DNA of 64,000 bases, taken from positions 124,001 to 188,000 of the forward strand of contig CAJXYU010000003.1 in the NCBI GenBank assembly GCA_913063155.1, given 5' to 3'. Shown here piece after piece: positions 63,541 to 64,000 of the stretch. The stretch comes from an uncultured Desulfovibrio sp. GTDB lineage: Bacteria > Desulfobacterota > Desulfovibrionia > Desulfovibrionales > Desulfovibrionaceae. How positions within the stretch are numbered: the first letter of the stretch is position 1; each line of letters starts with the position of its first letter. The notes below the pieces were generated by a model that was given only the letters and a program-made list of their open reading frames with translations, was not told where the DNA came from and did not search any database. The translations under genes and the position numbers were made by a program.

Positions 63541-63710
63541 GATTCCGTTACCTCCACCAGGTGTTTCACTTTCTCGATCATGCCGCGGATCTCCGGGCGG
63601 TCCTCAAAGGACTTCTCCTGGCGGATCTTGCGCAGGCCCAGAGCGTCCAGGGTCTTGACCTGGTTGGGCTTGCACGCGATCTTGCTCTTGATAAGTTTTA
63701 CCTTCAACAT
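63537..63710 (-). CDS. rpmD: Ribosomal protein uL30
   Basis: This 57-residue protein begins [20 protein letters not shown] and contains [20 protein letters not shown] and [11 protein letters not shown], the uL30 fold. The frame runs from ATG 63710 to TGA 63537-63539, overlapping rplO. It lies 11 bp after rpsE, the normal order. Confidence 0.96.
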   Translation of the reverse strand: MLKVKLIKSKIACKPNQVKTLDALGLRKIRQEKSFEDRPEIRGMIEKVKHLVEVTES

Positions 63711-63721
63711 ACCGGATCTCC

Positions 63722-64000
63722 TTACTTTCTCGGCGTGGAAACCGGCTTGCCGCGAAGCTCAGAGACTTCCTCTGCACTCCGCAGGGAAGCCAGGCCAGCG
63801 ATGGTGGCACGCAGCACGTTGTGCGGATTGTTGGTGCCGATGGCCTTGGTCAGGATGTCCCTGACGCCGACGGCTTCCATGATCGCACGCACAGGACCAC
63901 CGGCGATGATACCGGTACCCTGGGAGGCGGGCTTCAGCATGACACGGCCTGCGCCGAAACGTCCGAGGACTTCGTACGGCAGAGTGCCGTCCAGCAGAGG
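63722..64000 (-). CDS. rpsE: Ribosomal protein uS5, N-terminal part outside window
   Basis: The C-terminal 92 residues are visible: [39 protein letters not shown] and [13 protein letters not shown]. They match the uS5 C-terminal domain. The frame is open to the window edge, so the start lies beyond 64000. Confidence 0.97.
   Translation of the reverse strand, partial: PLLDGTLPYEVLGRFGAGRVMLKPASQGTGIIAGGPVRAIMEAVGVRDILTKAIGTNNPHNVLRATIAGLASLRSAEEVSELRGKPVSTPRK

Overview
This 64 kb window is bacterial chromosome, most likely from a motile sulfate reducer of the Desulfovibrionales (Desulfovibrio/Pseudodesulfovibrio type). I infer this from gene content, not from a database search. The supports are a siroheme-dependent heme pathway (ahbC-hemB-ahbD plus an AhbA/B subunit), menaquinone made through futalosine (mqnD, mqnE, mqnC, mqnA), sigma28 and sigma54 promoters on flagellar genes, and moderately high GC. 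I see no phage, insertion sequence, rRNA or CRISPR array. One tRNA is present.

Layout. 1-7582: flagellar filament block. A truncated CgeB-like glycosyltransferase is followed by flagellin (sigma28 promoter), FliD and FliS (sigma54 promoter), then two more glycosyltransferases, which suggests a glycosylated filament. 7686-10255: envelope proteins (zinc-finger/Yip1 membrane protein, coiled-coil protein, OmpA-type lipoprotein). 10410-14319: alternative heme synthesis. 14329-18789: small membrane protein, rpe, an ABC-F ATPase and a membrane histidine-kinase-like protein whose phospho-acceptor histidine is arginine. 18786-22511 (minus): Mla/MCE lipid transport operon with a STAS-MlaE fusion. 22670-26239: Lrp regulator and PutA. 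26531-28789 (minus): three poorly known genes, including a cysteine-rich one.

28919-35270: histidine utilisation operon hutC-U-I-G-H, whose single promoter carries two HutC-like operators, one covering the -10 box. A tRNA-Leu(CAG) follows. 35530-42149 (minus): a 998-residue RTX protein with its type I secretion ATPase and membrane fusion protein. 42150-42984 is an AT-rich gene-free stretch. 42985-45024 (minus): a chemoreceptor whose periplasmic part contains two CZB-like metal-binding modules, marked by an exact 40-bp DNA repeat. 45541-50279: assorted genes (methyltransferases, an orphan periplasmic binding protein, DarP, a zinc-ribbon protein, an EamA transporter).

50276-54942: menaquinone genes, with mqnD divergent from tetR-mqnE-mqnC-mqnA around a TetR-type operator. 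55159-57572 (minus): pyruvate kinase, whose ribosome binding site lies in a strong hairpin, and a LysR regulator. 57660-64000 (minus): the end of the spc/alpha ribosomal operon, rpsE-rpmD-rplO-secY-map-rpmJ-rpsM-rpsK-rpsD-rpoA-rplQ. rpmJ (37 aa) and rpmD (57 aa) are short genes read directly from the sequence.

No wholly new multi-gene system is evident. The best leads are the tandem CZB chemoreceptor, the hairpin over the pyk ribosome binding site, the histidine-less kinase homologue, the HutG metal-ligand substitution, the block duplication in the RTX protein, and the cysteine-rich gene whose frame continues past its TGA.
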